Made by a program: the position numbers and the translations under genes. From Bernardetia sp. ABR2-2B (GTDB lineage: Bacteria; Bacteroidota; Bacteroidia; Cytophagales; Bernardetiaceae), in assembly GCF_037126435.1 (NCBI RefSeq), contig NZ_CP147020.1, forward strand, positions 2,903,293 through 2,967,292: 64,000 nucleotides of DNA. The letters run 5' to 3'. Positions 43,837-52,223 of this stretch are shown here, piece after piece. The notes below the pieces were generated by a model that worked only from the letters and a program-made list of their open reading frames with translations, was not told where the DNA came from and ran no database searches. Position 1 is the first letter of the stretch. Every line of letters starts with the position of its first letter.

Positions 43837-44355
43837 TCACACATTATCTTCGTCTGTAATTGTTCCTCGTTTGCCTAATTCTATTACTTCTACATTCTCA
43901 ATTTTGGCATTATTTATTTCTAGTCGTATGAGCGTTCTCATATGATGAAAGCCGTGTTTTCCTGCTGCTCCAGAATTGAAATGAATAAGGTTTCGCTTTT
44001 TATCTGGCATTATCTTCAAAATATGTGAATGTCCACACACAAAAATTCTAGGTTTTATTTCATCTAACTGTTTTCTAAGTTCTGGTTTATAGTTGGGTGG
44101 ATAACCTCCAATATGTGTCATAAAAACTTTCAATCCTTCACATTCAAAAATCTGGTTTCTAGGGTAACGAATCCTCATCTTTTGGTCATCAATGTTTCCA
44201 TAGACAAAAATAGTGGGTTTGAAGGCTTCCAACTCATCGGCAACTGCTACATTTCCAATATCTCCTGCGTGCCAAAGCTGGTCGCAATCTTTGAAGTATT
44301 TTCTTACTTGTGGGTCTAGGTAAGAATGGGTATCTGAAATAATGCCTATTTTCAT
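43837..44355 (-). CDS. YfcE-type metallophosphoesterase
   Basis: 172 residues from ATG at 44355; the upstream Met at 44391 gives a non-homologous leader. Di-metal motifs: MKIGIISDTHSYLD (D-x-H), LWHAGDIGNVA (GD), VYGNIDDQ (GN-D), FMTHIGGYPP (H) and VCGHSHILKI (GHxH). The family hydrolyses phosphodiesters such as cyclic nucleotides or phosphate esters; substrate unknown. Confidence 0.92.
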   Translation of the reverse strand: MKIGIISDTHSYLDPQVRKYFKDCDQLWHAGDIGNVAVADELEAFKPTIFVYGNIDDQKMRIRYPRNQIFECEGLKVFMTHIGGYPPNYKPELRKQLDEIKPRIFVCGHSHILKIMPDKKRNLIHFNSGAAGKHGFHHMRTLIRLEINNAKIENVEVIELGKRGTITDEDNV

Positions 44356-44400
44356 TTTATAATCAATTCTGTTTCTATAAATAATGACCAATTTACAAAC

Positions 44401-44437
44401 AAAAATCCTTCTCTGAATAAATTAGAAAAGGATTTTT
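44401..44437. terminator. Terminator of the ene-reductase gene
   Basis: AAAAATCCTTCT / AGAAAAGGATTTTT (one bulge) with an 11-nt loop, 58 bp after the ene-reductase stop on the minus strand. Confidence 0.75.
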
Positions 44438-44494
44438 ATTTGTATAAACTTTACTTGCCGTTGCTTGGGTCTTCACAAGCGACATAGTAAACTA

Positions 44495-45583
44495 CTACGC
44501 TTCTTGTTTTTCTTCTTCTAAAGTCGGATAATCTGTATAGCCTTCTGCCCCTGGTGTATAGAATGTATCTGGATTTGGCTCATTAAGATGTGCATCTTTT
44601 TTCATTCTTTCTACCAAATCAGGGTTTGAAATAAATGGACGACCAAAAGCCACCAAATGCCCCAAACCATCTTTCAAATCTTTCTCAGCTCTTTCTTTAT
44701 CATAGCCACCACTAATAATGATTGTTCCACCAAAAGTGTCTCTAATTTTTTCTTTCAAAGAACGAGGAACTTCTGGCGCACCCATAGGCGAATGGTCGAC
44801 GATATGAATGTAAGCAAGATTAAGTTTACCCAATTCTTTAGCTAAATACTCATAAAATTCTTCAATGCCTTCGAAAGAACCTGTGTCATTAAAAACACCG
44901 TGTGGAGAAATGCGAATCCCTGTGCGTTCTGCTCCTATTTCTGCAACTGTTTTCTTTGCTATCTCTAAAGCAAATTTTGCTCTAGCTTCATTGCTTCCGT
45001 TATAATCGTTTTGCAATCCATTTACAACAGGATTTAAAAACTGCTCTATCAAATAACCATTGGCTGCATGTATTTCTACACCATCAAAATCTGCCTTAAT
45101 TGCATTTTTTGCGCTATCTACATATTCTTGAATTGTATTTTTGATGGTATCTTCGCTCATTAATTTGGCTGCTGGATAAGGTTTTGCACCTTCTTGGTCG
45201 GTGTACATTTCGCCACTTACTGGAGTTGTTGTGGTACTCAAAACCTGTGTTCCTTCTGCCATATTCAAAGGATGAGAAACTCTACCTGTGTGCATAAGTT
45301 GCATAAAAATTTTTGCTCCTCCTTTGTGTACTTCTTCTGCCACTTTCTTCCAACCTTTTGTTTGAGCCTCTGAAAAAGCCCCTGGAATACGTGGATAACC
45401 CAAGCCATTTGGAGATGGGCTTGTTCCTTCTGTAATAATAAGACCTGCACCCGAACGCTGTGCATAATACTTTGCCATTAAGTCGTTTGGAATATTGTCT
45501 GTGGCTCTTGAACGAGTAAGAGGTGCCATCACGACACGATTTTGTAATGTTGTATTTCCTAGTTTGAATGAATCAAAAAGCAT
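44495..45583 (-). CDS. Old yellow enzyme-family alkene reductase
   Basis: 362 residues, TIM barrel with FMN. MLFDSFKLGNTTLQNRVVMAPLTRSRA is the OYE/NemA opening; IFMQLMHTGRVSH binds FMN; DFDGVEIHAANGYLIEQFLNP contains the His-x-x-Asn substrate pair; IRISPHGVF and VAFGRPFISNPDLVER bind FMN phosphate. It reduces activated C=C bonds or nitroesters with NADPH. Physiological substrate unknown. Monocistronic. Confidence 0.93.
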   Translation of the reverse strand: MLFDSFKLGNTTLQNRVVMAPLTRSRATDNIPNDLMAKYYAQRSGAGLIITEGTSPSPNGLGYPRIPGAFSEAQTKGWKKVAEEVHKGGAKIFMQLMHTGRVSHPLNMAEGTQVLSTTTTPVSGEMYTDQEGAKPYPAAKLMSEDTIKNTIQEYVDSAKNAIKADFDGVEIHAANGYLIEQFLNPVVNGLQNDYNGSNEARAKFALEIAKKTVAEIGAERTGIRISPHGVFNDTGSFEGIEEFYEYLAKELGKLNLAYIHIVDHSPMGAPEVPRSLKEKIRDTFGGTIIISGGYDKERAEKDLKDGLGHLVAFGRPFISNPDLVERMKKDAHLNEPNPDTFYTPGAEGYTDYPTLEEEKQEA

Positions 45584-45703
45584 AACTTCTTTGTTATTTT
45601 AAAATAAAAAAATCAATGAATAAAAAATTAGAACGTTTGTTCCAAATCCTTAACGCATTGATTTCTTTAAAAGTTATGTTAAAGTATCTTTAACAAATCT
45701 TAC

Positions 45704-47008
45704 TTAATTTCTAATTCTATTCAGTTCTGCTTCTAATTCATTTTTTGCTGTATTTTCTTCATTAGATAAAGAAGATGAAAGCAAATTTATATTTTCATAA
45801 GGGTCATTTTGTAAGTCATACATTTCTTCACTTCCAGATGCACTTGCAATAATTTTGTACTTCTGATTTCTGATTGTCCAAATATCATCTCTATCACTAT
45901 TCATTTCTGAATAAACATAATCTCTATGTGTTCCAACAGTAGTAAGTAATGATTTAAAACTTTTACTGTCGTGTATTTCAGAGGTTGATGAGCCTGCTAG
46001 TTGTGCAATGGTAGCAAATAAGTCACTTGTACTTATCAAATTATCATCTGTTCCTGTTCTTGAAACTCCATTTCCTGATACAAACATAGGGCAATTTATT
46101 CCTCCTTGATGTAATGTTCCTTTGGCTGTTCTTGAGGAATAAGGAGCTTGAGCTACTTGATTTGGAGTTCCATTATCTCCTATAAAAATAATAATTGTAT
46201 TTGCTCGTTCTTCTGCTGGAAGCTCATTTAAAAGTCTTCCTATTTGATAATCCATTGCTTCGATGGCTGCCATGTAGTAAGGTATATCATCCATTCCTTC
46301 TGTATATTCTGGCAATGCTCCTTGAGAGTGCATTTCTGTTGGTGGTGCATGAAAAGGAGTATGAGGAGCAGTATAAGCAAGCCACAAGAACCACGGTTTG
46401 TCTTGTTGTCCCACCCAATCAATCGCTAAATCCGTGAATTTTTCGGTAATGTAGGTGGTTTCTCTATTAGAAACTCCATCTTCTGTCAAATTCCAATTAA
46501 AATAACTTCTTGCTGTTCCTGTAACCATTCCTGCATAATAATCTATACCAAAATTTTCAGGATTAAATGTTTCGTCAGAACCTGCTAAATGCCATTTTCC
46601 TACTACTGCTGTTGCATACTTATTATTTGTCTGTTGATTGATATAACTTTGTAAAACAGTTTCAGAGTTTGAAAGAACATCTCCTGCCCATTTCACACCT
46701 GTTCGATAGCCATACTTTCCTGTAATGGTAGCTGCACGAGTGGGCGAACAAGTAGGAGCAACCCAAAAATTAGTAAAACTAAGACCTGTATTTTTGATAT
46801 TATCAATATTGGGTGTAGTTGGCTTTATACTTCCTTCTGAAAATCCGTTTGTAGCATCTTTCCCCATATCATCAGCAATGATGAAGAGAATATTTGGAGA
46901 GTTCGAAGTAGTTGGATTGGGAGTATCTGTTGTATCTTTTTCCTTACAAGAGCCAAAAAATAGACAAATAGAAAAAAAGACAACGAATAAAATAGCAGAA
47001 TTTTTCAT
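45704..47008 (-). CDS. Sulfatase family lipoprotein
   Basis: 434 residues. Lipobox SICLFFGSCKEK (Cys21). Sulfatase signature: metal-binding NILFIIADDMG, the formylglycine site CSPTR at 87-91 (C-x-P-x-R, modified by FGE), TGKYGYRTGV, VVGKWHLAG, and IFIGDNGTPNQ for the second metal half-site. Arylsulfatase-like; it probably removes sulfate from algal or host polysaccharides at the cell surface, a common role in marine Bacteroidota. No carbohydrate-binding SusC/D pair is nearby. Confidence 0.92.
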   Translation of the reverse strand: MKNSAILFVVFFSICLFFGSCKEKDTTDTPNPTTSNSPNILFIIADDMGKDATNGFSEGSIKPTTPNIDNIKNTGLSFTNFWVAPTCSPTRAATITGKYGYRTGVKWAGDVLSNSETVLQSYINQQTNNKYATAVVGKWHLAGSDETFNPENFGIDYYAGMVTGTARSYFNWNLTEDGVSNRETTYITEKFTDLAIDWVGQQDKPWFLWLAYTAPHTPFHAPPTEMHSQGALPEYTEGMDDIPYYMAAIEAMDYQIGRLLNELPAEERANTIIIFIGDNGTPNQVAQAPYSSRTAKGTLHQGGINCPMFVSGNGVSRTGTDDNLISTSDLFATIAQLAGSSTSEIHDSKSFKSLLTTVGTHRDYVYSEMNSDRDDIWTIRNQKYKIIASASGSEEMYDLQNDPYENINLLSSSLSNEENTAKNELEAELNRIRN

Positions 47009-47096
47009 AAAGAATAATGATTTGGTGTGTCAAGAATTGTTTGAATACAATTTAGACCTGAAAAATCAAAAAAGGTTTAACCTTCAACTCAGAATT

Positions 47097-48188
47097 TTAT
47101 TTCCTCTCTATCCAAAACTTAATTTTTTCATATACTTCATTCATTGTCAAGAGTTTGAAATGATGAGTTTTTGCAAATTGAACGGAGTTATTACTTTCAG
47201 AGTCAATTTCTTTAGATTCTATAAAATGAGCATTTGCACTTTTCTTACTAACCAAAATATCCCCAAAAAAGCAATTTATCCAATGGGTTTCTTCTTCTGT
47301 CAGTCTTCCTGAAATAATAAAATACTCAACACCTTCTAGCTTCGGAACTTCGTTTTTTGTGTTTTCTAAAAATGAATCTGGATTTTTTCCTTTCCAGTCT
47401 TCTTCCCTCAAATAGCCATAACGCAAATCTTTTATTCCTGCACTTCTAAGATTGATTACCTTTCCTACCAAGCGAGTATGCCAGTTAGGTACACGCTGCA
47501 AAATATTGGTAGTAACATTTGCAAAACGCTCAAAGAAAGACCCCAAATGAGGTGTTCCTAATAAAAAGACTTTCTTTGTTTTCTTTACCCAATCAAAACC
47601 TTCTTCTTGTGCATAATAAGCTGCACTGTGCATCAGCAATCCTCCCATACTATGACAAACAAAGTAAACTTCTTCAATTCTTGTAGGATAATTTTGATAT
47701 AATTCTTCCAAAAGAATAGCTAATTCTTGTCCGTTATCTGAAATATGCAAACCTGTATTATAACGAAGATAAAAAGGAGTAAAACCAAAATCATCTTCTA
47801 GTTTTTTGCCATAATCACTTCTATCTTTAAATTGCCAACAGGTTTCGTTATAGACAAGTCCGTGAATAAGAATACAAATTTTATTCGAAACTGGTTTATC
47901 ATTATAAGAATAATTCGAACGCTTTTTTAAGCTGTCTTTATGTAATTTGATAGGACTTTGACGATGATAAAAATTCATCTTAATATCTAAAGGCTTCAAA
48001 ATAGAATGTTCTTGAAACTTATCTCCTACCGAACCATTGATAATGCTGTTCGCTTGTGCAGTTACTTTTTTTGCTTTACGAAAAACTTTCCAAACTGTTT
48101 TGGTTATGCTTTTTGATTTTTTAGGAACATAATCTTGACTATTATCTTGAATGGAATCTTCTTTTTGATTTTTTTTCGGATTTGACAT
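47097..48188 (-). CDS. Alpha/beta-hydrolase (PGAP1/lipase-like)
   Basis: 363 residues. After ~75 basic, low-complexity residues (KKNQKEDSIQDNSQDYVPKKSKS) comes KICILIHGLVYNETCW (oxyanion HG), FVCHSMGGLLMHSAAYY (nucleophile Ser in the C-H-S-M-G elbow), VFLLGTPHLGSFFER (LGTPH, lipase/PGAP1 type), and a late KTHHFKLL that can supply the catalytic His. No signal peptide. Probably an esterase acting on lipids or acyl groups; substrate unknown. Confidence 0.85.
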   Translation of the reverse strand: MSNPKKNQKEDSIQDNSQDYVPKKSKSITKTVWKVFRKAKKVTAQANSIINGSVGDKFQEHSILKPLDIKMNFYHRQSPIKLHKDSLKKRSNYSYNDKPVSNKICILIHGLVYNETCWQFKDRSDYGKKLEDDFGFTPFYLRYNTGLHISDNGQELAILLEELYQNYPTRIEEVYFVCHSMGGLLMHSAAYYAQEEGFDWVKKTKKVFLLGTPHLGSFFERFANVTTNILQRVPNWHTRLVGKVINLRSAGIKDLRYGYLREEDWKGKNPDSFLENTKNEVPKLEGVEYFIISGRLTEEETHWINCFFGDILVSKKSANAHFIESKEIDSESNNSVQFAKTHHFKLLTMNEVYEKIKFWIERK

Positions 48189-48315
48189 AAAAACAAAGGG
48201 TTAGAAGTGGTTAAGAAGGAAAGAAAAAAGGAAAGTGATTTAAGTGGCTTTGTCCTTATGTGTAGTTGTGTGGATAACGTTAGAAAGAATCAGAAAGTTT
48301 ATTTGAACACAAAAA

Positions 48316-48345
48316 ACTGCATCTTATTTATAAATAAAATGCAGT
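48316..48345 (-). terminator. Hairpin after the rfbB-like gene
   Basis: ACTGCAT / ATGCAGT outer stem with an inner TTATTT/AAATAA palindrome, 40 bp after the stop of the dehydratase fusion gene. Confidence 0.6.
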
Positions 48346-48386
48346 TAATTAAGAGTGTAAACTATTGATTTTGAGATAGATAATTT

Positions 48387-50168
48387 TTATTTCTTGTCCA
48401 TTCCTAATTTACTTTTAAGAGCATTTAAGGCATCTTTTTCTGGGTCAATGCCAAGAGCCTTATTTACTTTTTCGTTCAAAATAGGGTCATTTTTGGCTGT
48501 ATCCTTTCCAAAATCCTCATACAAATCTCCCAAAACCTCATCTTTCTGAATTTTGGCTTTCATTCGTTCTATCATCGAAATTGTTTCTGAAGAATCAGGC
48601 ATCTTGACACGCTGTTTCTCTTTGATAGTCTTTACAGTTTGGGCGTGATTTTGAATTTTGTCTTGAAGTTTGCCTAATTCTGCCAGTTGATTCAAAGCAC
48701 CATCAGCCATTTGTTTTGAGCGTTCTTGTTCCTTCAAAAGTTCCATAGCTAGACTGTTTGCTTCATTCCACTCCAAACTGCCATCTTGTGCTTTTGCTAT
48801 AATTCTTTTAGCTTTATTTTCTGCATCCTTTTCCTTTTCTTGATAAAACTCATAATCTTTTCTAGTGCGAATAACAGCAGCTTTTACTTCTGCTAGTGCT
48901 TCCAAAGATTCATTCAAATTAGCAGTATCAAAAATTTTCTCGTAGCTAGTTGAAGAAAACGTAGATTTATAGATAGGCTTTTCTTGAGACACACGACTGT
49001 GCGTCTTTACTGGCTCAACAGGTTTAGTTTTTAGTTCTATTACAGGCTCTTCTTTAGATGCACGACTAGACTCTTTTTGAGATGCACGACTGTGCATCTT
49101 TACAGGTTCATCTTTTTTTTCAGAGTCAGAAGTGGTAGAATTTGTTTGGAATTTTTCAGAATTATACAAATCAATATACCAATTAATTGTTTTGGTAAGA
49201 GCTGTATCAAAATCTGTATCTGCTTTCCAATCTAGCTCATTTTCTATCTTTGAAGAATCAATGGCATAACGCAAATCGTGTCCTGGACGGTCTTTTACAA
49301 AGGTCATTAAATCTTCATACTTACCTGTTTCTTTTGGCTTAATGGTATCTAACAACGAACAGATTTTTTTAGCTAAATCTAGGTTGTTCCACTCATTATT
49401 TGAGCCAATATTATACGATTCTCCTTTTTCTCCTTTATGAAATGCTTTATCAATTCCTTTTGCATGGTCAAGAACATAGAGCCAATCTCTAATATTTTGT
49501 CCATTTCCATAAATTGGAATAGGCTGATTAGAAAGAGCTTTTCTGATAATGGTAGGAATTAGTTTTTCGTGATGCTGTTTTTCACCAAAGTTATTTGAAC
49601 AGTTTGTAATCACAACATCAAATCCGTAGGTATGAAAATAACTTCTAACAATCAAATCACTTCCTGCCTTTGAGGCACTATATGGGCTATTGGGTGCATA
49701 CGGCGTAGTTTCTGTAAAAAAGCCAGTTTCTCCTAAAGTTCCATATACCTCATCTGTCGAAACGTGCAAGAAACGAGTATCTTCATAGCCTTTTTTATAA
49801 GAAAATGGTGCATCTTGCCAGTGCTTACGAGCTACATCGATGAGCGTAAAAGTTCCATGGACATTTGTTCTGACAAAAGCCTCTGGGTCTGTGATAGAAT
49901 TATCGACGTGTGATTCGGCAGCAAAATGAATAACTCCCTTGATATCGTGCTTGGTAAACAGATGTTCTACTAACTGACGATTGACAATATCTCCTTTTAC
50001 AAATTCGTAACGAGGATTCTCTTCCACCTCACTCAAGTTTTCTAAATTGCCAGCGTAGGTCAGCAAATCCAAATTAATGACTTTGTAATCTTTGTGCGTA
50101 TCTAAAAAATAAGGAATAAAATTAGAACCAATAAAACCAGCTCCACCAGTTACCAAAATTGCTTTCAT
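48387..50168 (-). CDS. dTDP-glucose 4,6-dehydratase with PspA-like coiled-coil extension
   Basis: 593 residues in one uninterrupted frame. Residues 1-340 are a normal RfbB short-chain dehydratase: TGGAGFIGSN (7-16), HFAAESHVDNSI (81-92), catalytic STDEVYG (137-143) and Y163-SAS-K167. Family enzymes end at about 350. Here ~250 residues follow: a linker (341-405) with three imperfect (H)SRAS/HSRVS repeats, then a helical region (about 415-525) whose pattern (LAEVKAAVIRTRKDYEFYQ, NEANSLAMELLKEQERSKQ) resembles PspA/IM30 membrane-stress proteins, then a charged tail ending LKSKLGMDKK. No rfbA, rfbC or rfbD is adjacent. The dehydratase role in deoxysugar synthesis is well supported; the PspA similarity is by eye. 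Confidence 0.88.
   Translation of the reverse strand: MKAILVTGGAGFIGSNFIPYFLDTHKDYKVINLDLLTYAGNLENLSEVEENPRYEFVKGDIVNRQLVEHLFTKHDIKGVIHFAAESHVDNSITDPEAFVRTNVHGTFTLIDVARKHWQDAPFSYKKGYEDTRFLHVSTDEVYGTLGETGFFTETTPYAPNSPYSASKAGSDLIVRSYFHTYGFDVVITNCSNNFGEKQHHEKLIPTIIRKALSNQPIPIYGNGQNIRDWLYVLDHAKGIDKAFHKGEKGESYNIGSNNEWNNLDLAKKICSLLDTIKPKETGKYEDLMTFVKDRPGHDLRYAIDSSKIENELDWKADTDFDTALTKTINWYIDLYNSEKFQTNSTTSDSEKKDEPVKMHSRASQKESSRASKEEPVIELKTKPVEPVKTHSRVSQEKPIYKSTFSSTSYEKIFDTANLNESLEALAEVKAAVIRTRKDYEFYQEKEKDAENKAKRIIAKAQDGSLEWNEANSLAMELLKEQERSKQMADGALNQLAELGKLQDKIQNHAQTVKTIKEKQRVKMPDSSETISMIERMKAKIQKDEVLGDLYEDFGKDTAKNDPILNEKVNKALGIDPEKDALNALKSKLGMDKK
48988..49098. repeat. In-frame palindromic repeats inside the rfbB-like gene
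   Basis: The linker of the dehydratase fusion contains GATGCAC-GACT-GTGCATC (49081-49098, perfect 7-bp palindrome), GACACAC-GACT-GTGCGTC (48988-49005) and a half copy GATGCACGACT (49057-49067). Each encodes the HSR(A/V)S peptide on the minus strand. They look like small palindromic units that multiplied within a coding region. Confidence 0.6.
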
Positions 50169-50795
50169 AGAATGTATAGTTTGAATTTTTGATTTGTGAA
50201 AGCTAAGATAAGGAAGTTTTTAGAACTCTATATTGCAGCCATCAAATTATTTTTTAATAAAGATGATTGGGAAGGTAAAATAGATTAGGAACTACTTCTT
50301 TTTTCGGGCAGTTTTTATCCTCAACGACGCTGAAAAGCTCGTTGAGAGTTACAAAAAATGACAAAACTAACCGTCGTTGAGGCTCAAATGCAGCCGTCAA
50401 CGAGGATTTCGCAAATAGTAGGGTAGAGTAACTGATTTGTGCAAGTTCTGCCAAATGAGGTTGTGTAATACCAAACTGTTGCCTTCTGTTTTTTTATCTT
50501 TTACCAAACTCTTCAACTAACATTGTAATGTGATTTTTTGTATAAAAAAAGCGTTTATTTTCTAGTTTATCAAGTGAAATCATATTATAGTGTGGTTTTT
50601 ATTTTTTTCTTTGAGGGTTCTTTGGCTTTTTGGAGCATGTTTTTTGGGTTGGGAAAATATGCGCCAAAAGATATACTATTGTTTTTAGAGCATATCAAAA
50701 AAATGAAAATAAATGATACGTGGATGTAAGCTGAAATTACTAAAAAATCACAGACCATAAATAGACATGTTACGTACATAACAGGAAGTTACGGT
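50169..50795. other. Intergenic region with CTCAACGA repeats
   Basis: About 630 bases upstream of the dehydratase gene and downstream of the PPR-like gene. A cluster of inverted repeats lies at 50319-50405. Short frames here (for example 50254-50454) have no protein character. No terminator with a T-run was found for the PPR-like gene. Confidence 0.5.
50319..50405. repeat. CTCAACGA inverted-repeat cluster
   Basis: Four related units: CCTCAACGACG at 50319-50329, TCGTTGAG at 50339-50346, CGTCGTTGAGG at 50372-50382 and GTCAACGAGG near 50396-50405. The first and second form a perfect 8-bp hairpin with an 11-nt loop; the first and third are perfect 11-nt inverted repeats. GC-richer than its surroundings. 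Could be a binding-site array, a structured RNA, or the relic of an inserted element. Confidence 0.55.
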
Positions 50796-52223
50796 TTAAC
50801 CTTTCATATTTTTCAGTTTTTGTAAAAAGCTTTCTAATGCATCGTTATTCTCTTCTCCTTTAGATTTATCAAGTGTGATTCCTCTTTCCTTCATCATTCT
50901 TTTTAGTTTCATTTTTTCTTTAAACGTTGGTTTTTTAGATAACATAGTTTCAAATGTAGGTGCATCTGCTTGAAAACCTGCTTTTTCCAAATCTTTAAAG
51001 TACTTTTTTGCTTCTATGTAATTTGGGGCATGACGTATCATAAACTGATACGTCCCTATTATTGAAGTTTTTTGATACTCTTGCAATAATAAACTATAAT
51101 ACTTTTTAGCTGTTGAATAACGATATTTTTTATCTTGTATATGAATACAATTTGCTATCATGTTATGATAAATGTGTATTGAAGATTTTAGTTTCTTTTC
51201 TTGATTTTCTTTAAACCAACGGAGAGCAGTTTTATAATCTGGACTTTTACCAATTAAGTTGTTGTAAGTATCTATGTCTGACTTTAAGTTTTTCTTTTGA
51301 CTTTCTTCGAGCCAATTTAAAGCAGTTCTATAATCTGGACTTTTACCAATTAGGTTGTTGTAAGTCGTCATTGTTAGCTCTAAGTCTTTTTCTTGACTTT
51401 CTCTGAACCAATTTAAAACAGTTCTATAATCTGTACTTTTGGTGATTAGTATATTATACATCTCTACTATTGGTTCTAACTTTTTTTCTTGACTTTCATC
51501 GAACCAATTTAAAGCAGTTCTATAATCTGGAGTTTTACTAATTAGGTTGTTGTAAGTCGTTATTGTTGGCTCTAAGCCTTTTTCTTGACTTTCTTTGAAC
51601 CAATGGAGAGCAGTTTTGTAATCTAAACTTTGAGAAATTAAGTTGTTGTAAATATCTATGTCTATCTCTAAGTTTTTCTCTTGACTTTCTTTAAACCAAT
51701 GAAGGGCAGTTTCATAATCTGGACTTTTACCAGCTAAGTTGTTATAAACAATTTCGTTAGGATGTATTTTAAGTTCTAGTAAAGATTTATAAAAATCATA
51801 GGCAACCTTATAGTTGGGAGATAAACCTATGAGAATAGCAAATACATCTGCTTGTGCTATATTTTCATCGTCAAGGTGTGTAATAACACCATTTTTATAT
51901 TTTTTAGTGTTTTCATCTTCAATGTAAAACAAATCAAAAGCCTCAATATACTTTTTGAAAGTTATCAGAGCTAAAATGGCTTCTACCGAAACCTCTTGTC
52001 TTTCTTTGGCTTTCCCCCCTATTTCTTGTGCTTGCGTAATTAGTTGTTGGGCTAATTTTTTATCATAAGCACAGGTAGTAGCAGTTTGAGCTGCTAAAAA
52101 AATATTATGTTCACTAATTTTTAAAATGAAATCATATCTTTCTTCACTTTCTAATAAATGTGCAAAGTAACGAATTGAGTTATGATATTTGGGGTTTTCT
52201 ATCTTTTGAGCTAAGTTTTTCAT
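50796..52223 (-). CDS. PPR-like repeat protein coupled to a NACHT NTPase
   Basis: 475 residues. Residues ~1-155 are helical repeats of another kind. From 158 there are seven tandem repeats with exact 32-residue spacing (Tyr160, 192, 224, 256, 288, 320, 352), each of the form (T)YNNLI.KSPDY.TALNWF.ESQEK.LE. This resembles pentatricopeptide repeats (consensus TYNTLI...ALELFEEM...G), although the canonical length is 35. More degenerate repeats follow to about 440; the tail is basic. In PPR proteins such arrays bind single-stranded RNA, one base per repeat. The position-5-equivalent residue is Asn in almost all repeats, which in the organelle code favours pyrimidines. The start ATGA overlaps the stop of the upstream NACHT gene by 4 bp. 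Confidence 0.75.
   Translation of the reverse strand: MKNLAQKIENPKYHNSIRYFAHLLESEERYDFILKISEHNIFLAAQTATTCAYDKKLAQQLITQAQEIGGKAKERQEVSVEAILALITFKKYIEAFDLFYIEDENTKKYKNGVITHLDDENIAQADVFAILIGLSPNYKVAYDFYKSLLELKIHPNEIVYNNLAGKSPDYETALHWFKESQEKNLEIDIDIYNNLISQSLDYKTALHWFKESQEKGLEPTITTYNNLISKTPDYRTALNWFDESQEKKLEPIVEMYNILITKSTDYRTVLNWFRESQEKDLELTMTTYNNLIGKSPDYRTALNWLEESQKKNLKSDIDTYNNLIGKSPDYKTALRWFKENQEKKLKSSIHIYHNMIANCIHIQDKKYRYSTAKKYYSLLLQEYQKTSIIGTYQFMIRHAPNYIEAKKYFKDLEKAGFQADAPTFETMLSKKPTFKEKMKLKRMMKERGITLDKSKGEENNDALESFLQKLKNMKG

Noticed and set aside
46725-47312. 195-codon plus-strand frame
   Set aside because: It is antisense to the sulfatase N-terminus and the hydrolase C-terminus, both of which have clear motifs.
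50254-50454. 66-residue minus-strand frame in the 50-kb gap
   Set aside because: Covers the CTCAACGA repeat cluster; no start context, no recognisable domain.
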